The notes under the pieces were generated by a model. It searched no databases and was not told the origin of the DNA. It worked only from the letters and a program-made list of their open reading frames with translations. Shown one piece after another: positions 13,127 through 13,283 of a stretch of 13,283 nt of DNA. The translations under genes were made by a program, and so were the position numbers. Location: positions 1-13,283 of the forward strand of contig SLIW01000030.1 of the NCBI GenBank assembly GCA_007135435.1, read 5' to 3'. Origin of the DNA: Natronomonas sp. GTDB lineage: Archaea > Halobacteriota > Halobacteria > Halobacteriales > Haloarculaceae. Every line of letters begins with the position of its first letter. The stretch's first letter is position 1.

Positions 13127-13283
13127 ATGATCCAGGCGAGCCTCCCTGCAGAACCACTCATCCTCACGTTCGTCGTCGGGACGATCGCCGCGATCTGTCT
13201 GGTGGGGGCGGCGATCGGTCCACTTCCACCCCGTCGACGGGCAACGCTGGCGCTGGTCGGCATCGTCGTCGACTGGATCCCCG
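13127..13283 (+). CDS. Membrane protein, N-terminal fragment cut by window edge
   Basis: From ATG 13127 the frame is open for 52 codons to the window edge. It reads MIQASLPAEPLILTFVVGTI, then AAICLVGAAIGPLPPRRRAT and LALVGIVVDWIP. A first hydrophobic segment spans residues ~11-31, a Pro/Arg-rich turn (PLPPRRR) follows, and a second hydrophobic segment begins at ~40. The positive residues after the first helix suggest the N-terminus faces outward. The start is supported by the AGGAG 4 nt upstream. The family cannot be identified from this fragment. Confidence 0.65.
   Translation, partial: MIQASLPAEPLILTFVVGTIAAICLVGAAIGPLPPRRRATLALVGIVVDWIP

Overview
The window looks like chromosomal DNA from a halophilic archaeon (class Halobacteria). 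It is GC-rich, its genes have a strong G/C bias at third codon positions, and its soluble proteins are rich in Asp and Glu. Several genes have a TATA-like box about 27-34 bp before the start codon and no ribosome binding site, the usual layout for haloarchaeal leaderless or near-leaderless transcripts. Families typical of haloarchaea are present (wHTH-PAS-GAF sensors, DUF7344-type small regulators, PAC2 proteins, CBS-domain proteins). I cannot assign a genus from sequence alone.

Layout. Positions 1-2055 (minus) hold most of a large wHTH/PAS/GAF sensor whose C-terminus lies beyond the left edge. Next, on the plus strand, come a DUF7344-like small winged-helix protein (2295-2609), an ArsR-like winged-helix regulator (2856-3239) behind a conspicuous inverted repeat, and a 12-TM MFS transporter (3434-4747). 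From 4748 to 5089 there is no intact gene, but there is a 21-bp tandem repeat and coding-like fragments in two frames. A membrane PAS-GAF histidine kinase follows (5090-7099). On the minus strand lie a UspA-type universal stress protein (7391-7810) and a PAC2 proteasome-assembly-chaperone-like protein (7937-8692). A doubtful 100-residue ORF (8883-9185) precedes a plus-strand run: a phosphoribosyltransferase (9231-9875), a four-CBS protein fused to a ribosome-hibernation-factor-like domain (9949-11172), a 65-residue acidic protein (11189-11386), and a BtrH-like/DUF4872 protein with a cysteine-peptidase-like fold (11480-12499). The last 780 bp are mostly non-coding, with repeats and a possible tiny gene, and end in the start of a membrane protein cut by the right edge.

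How the parts may work together. The left half is signal perception and local transcription control: two multi-domain sensors with no response regulator visible, two small winged-helix proteins and a transporter. The right half looks like a stress or low-energy group: a universal stress protein, a proteasome-chaperone relative, a PRPP-dependent enzyme, and a CBS protein that could couple adenine-nucleotide levels to ribosome hibernation. The most unusual items are the CBS-hibernation-domain fusion, the BtrH-like enzyme without an antibiotic cluster, the repeat-bearing remnant before the histidine kinase, the inverted repeat around a TATA-like box before the winged-helix gene, and the mutually exclusive hairpins near 12.8-12.9 kb. 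I found no rRNA, tRNA, insertion sequence or CRISPR array.
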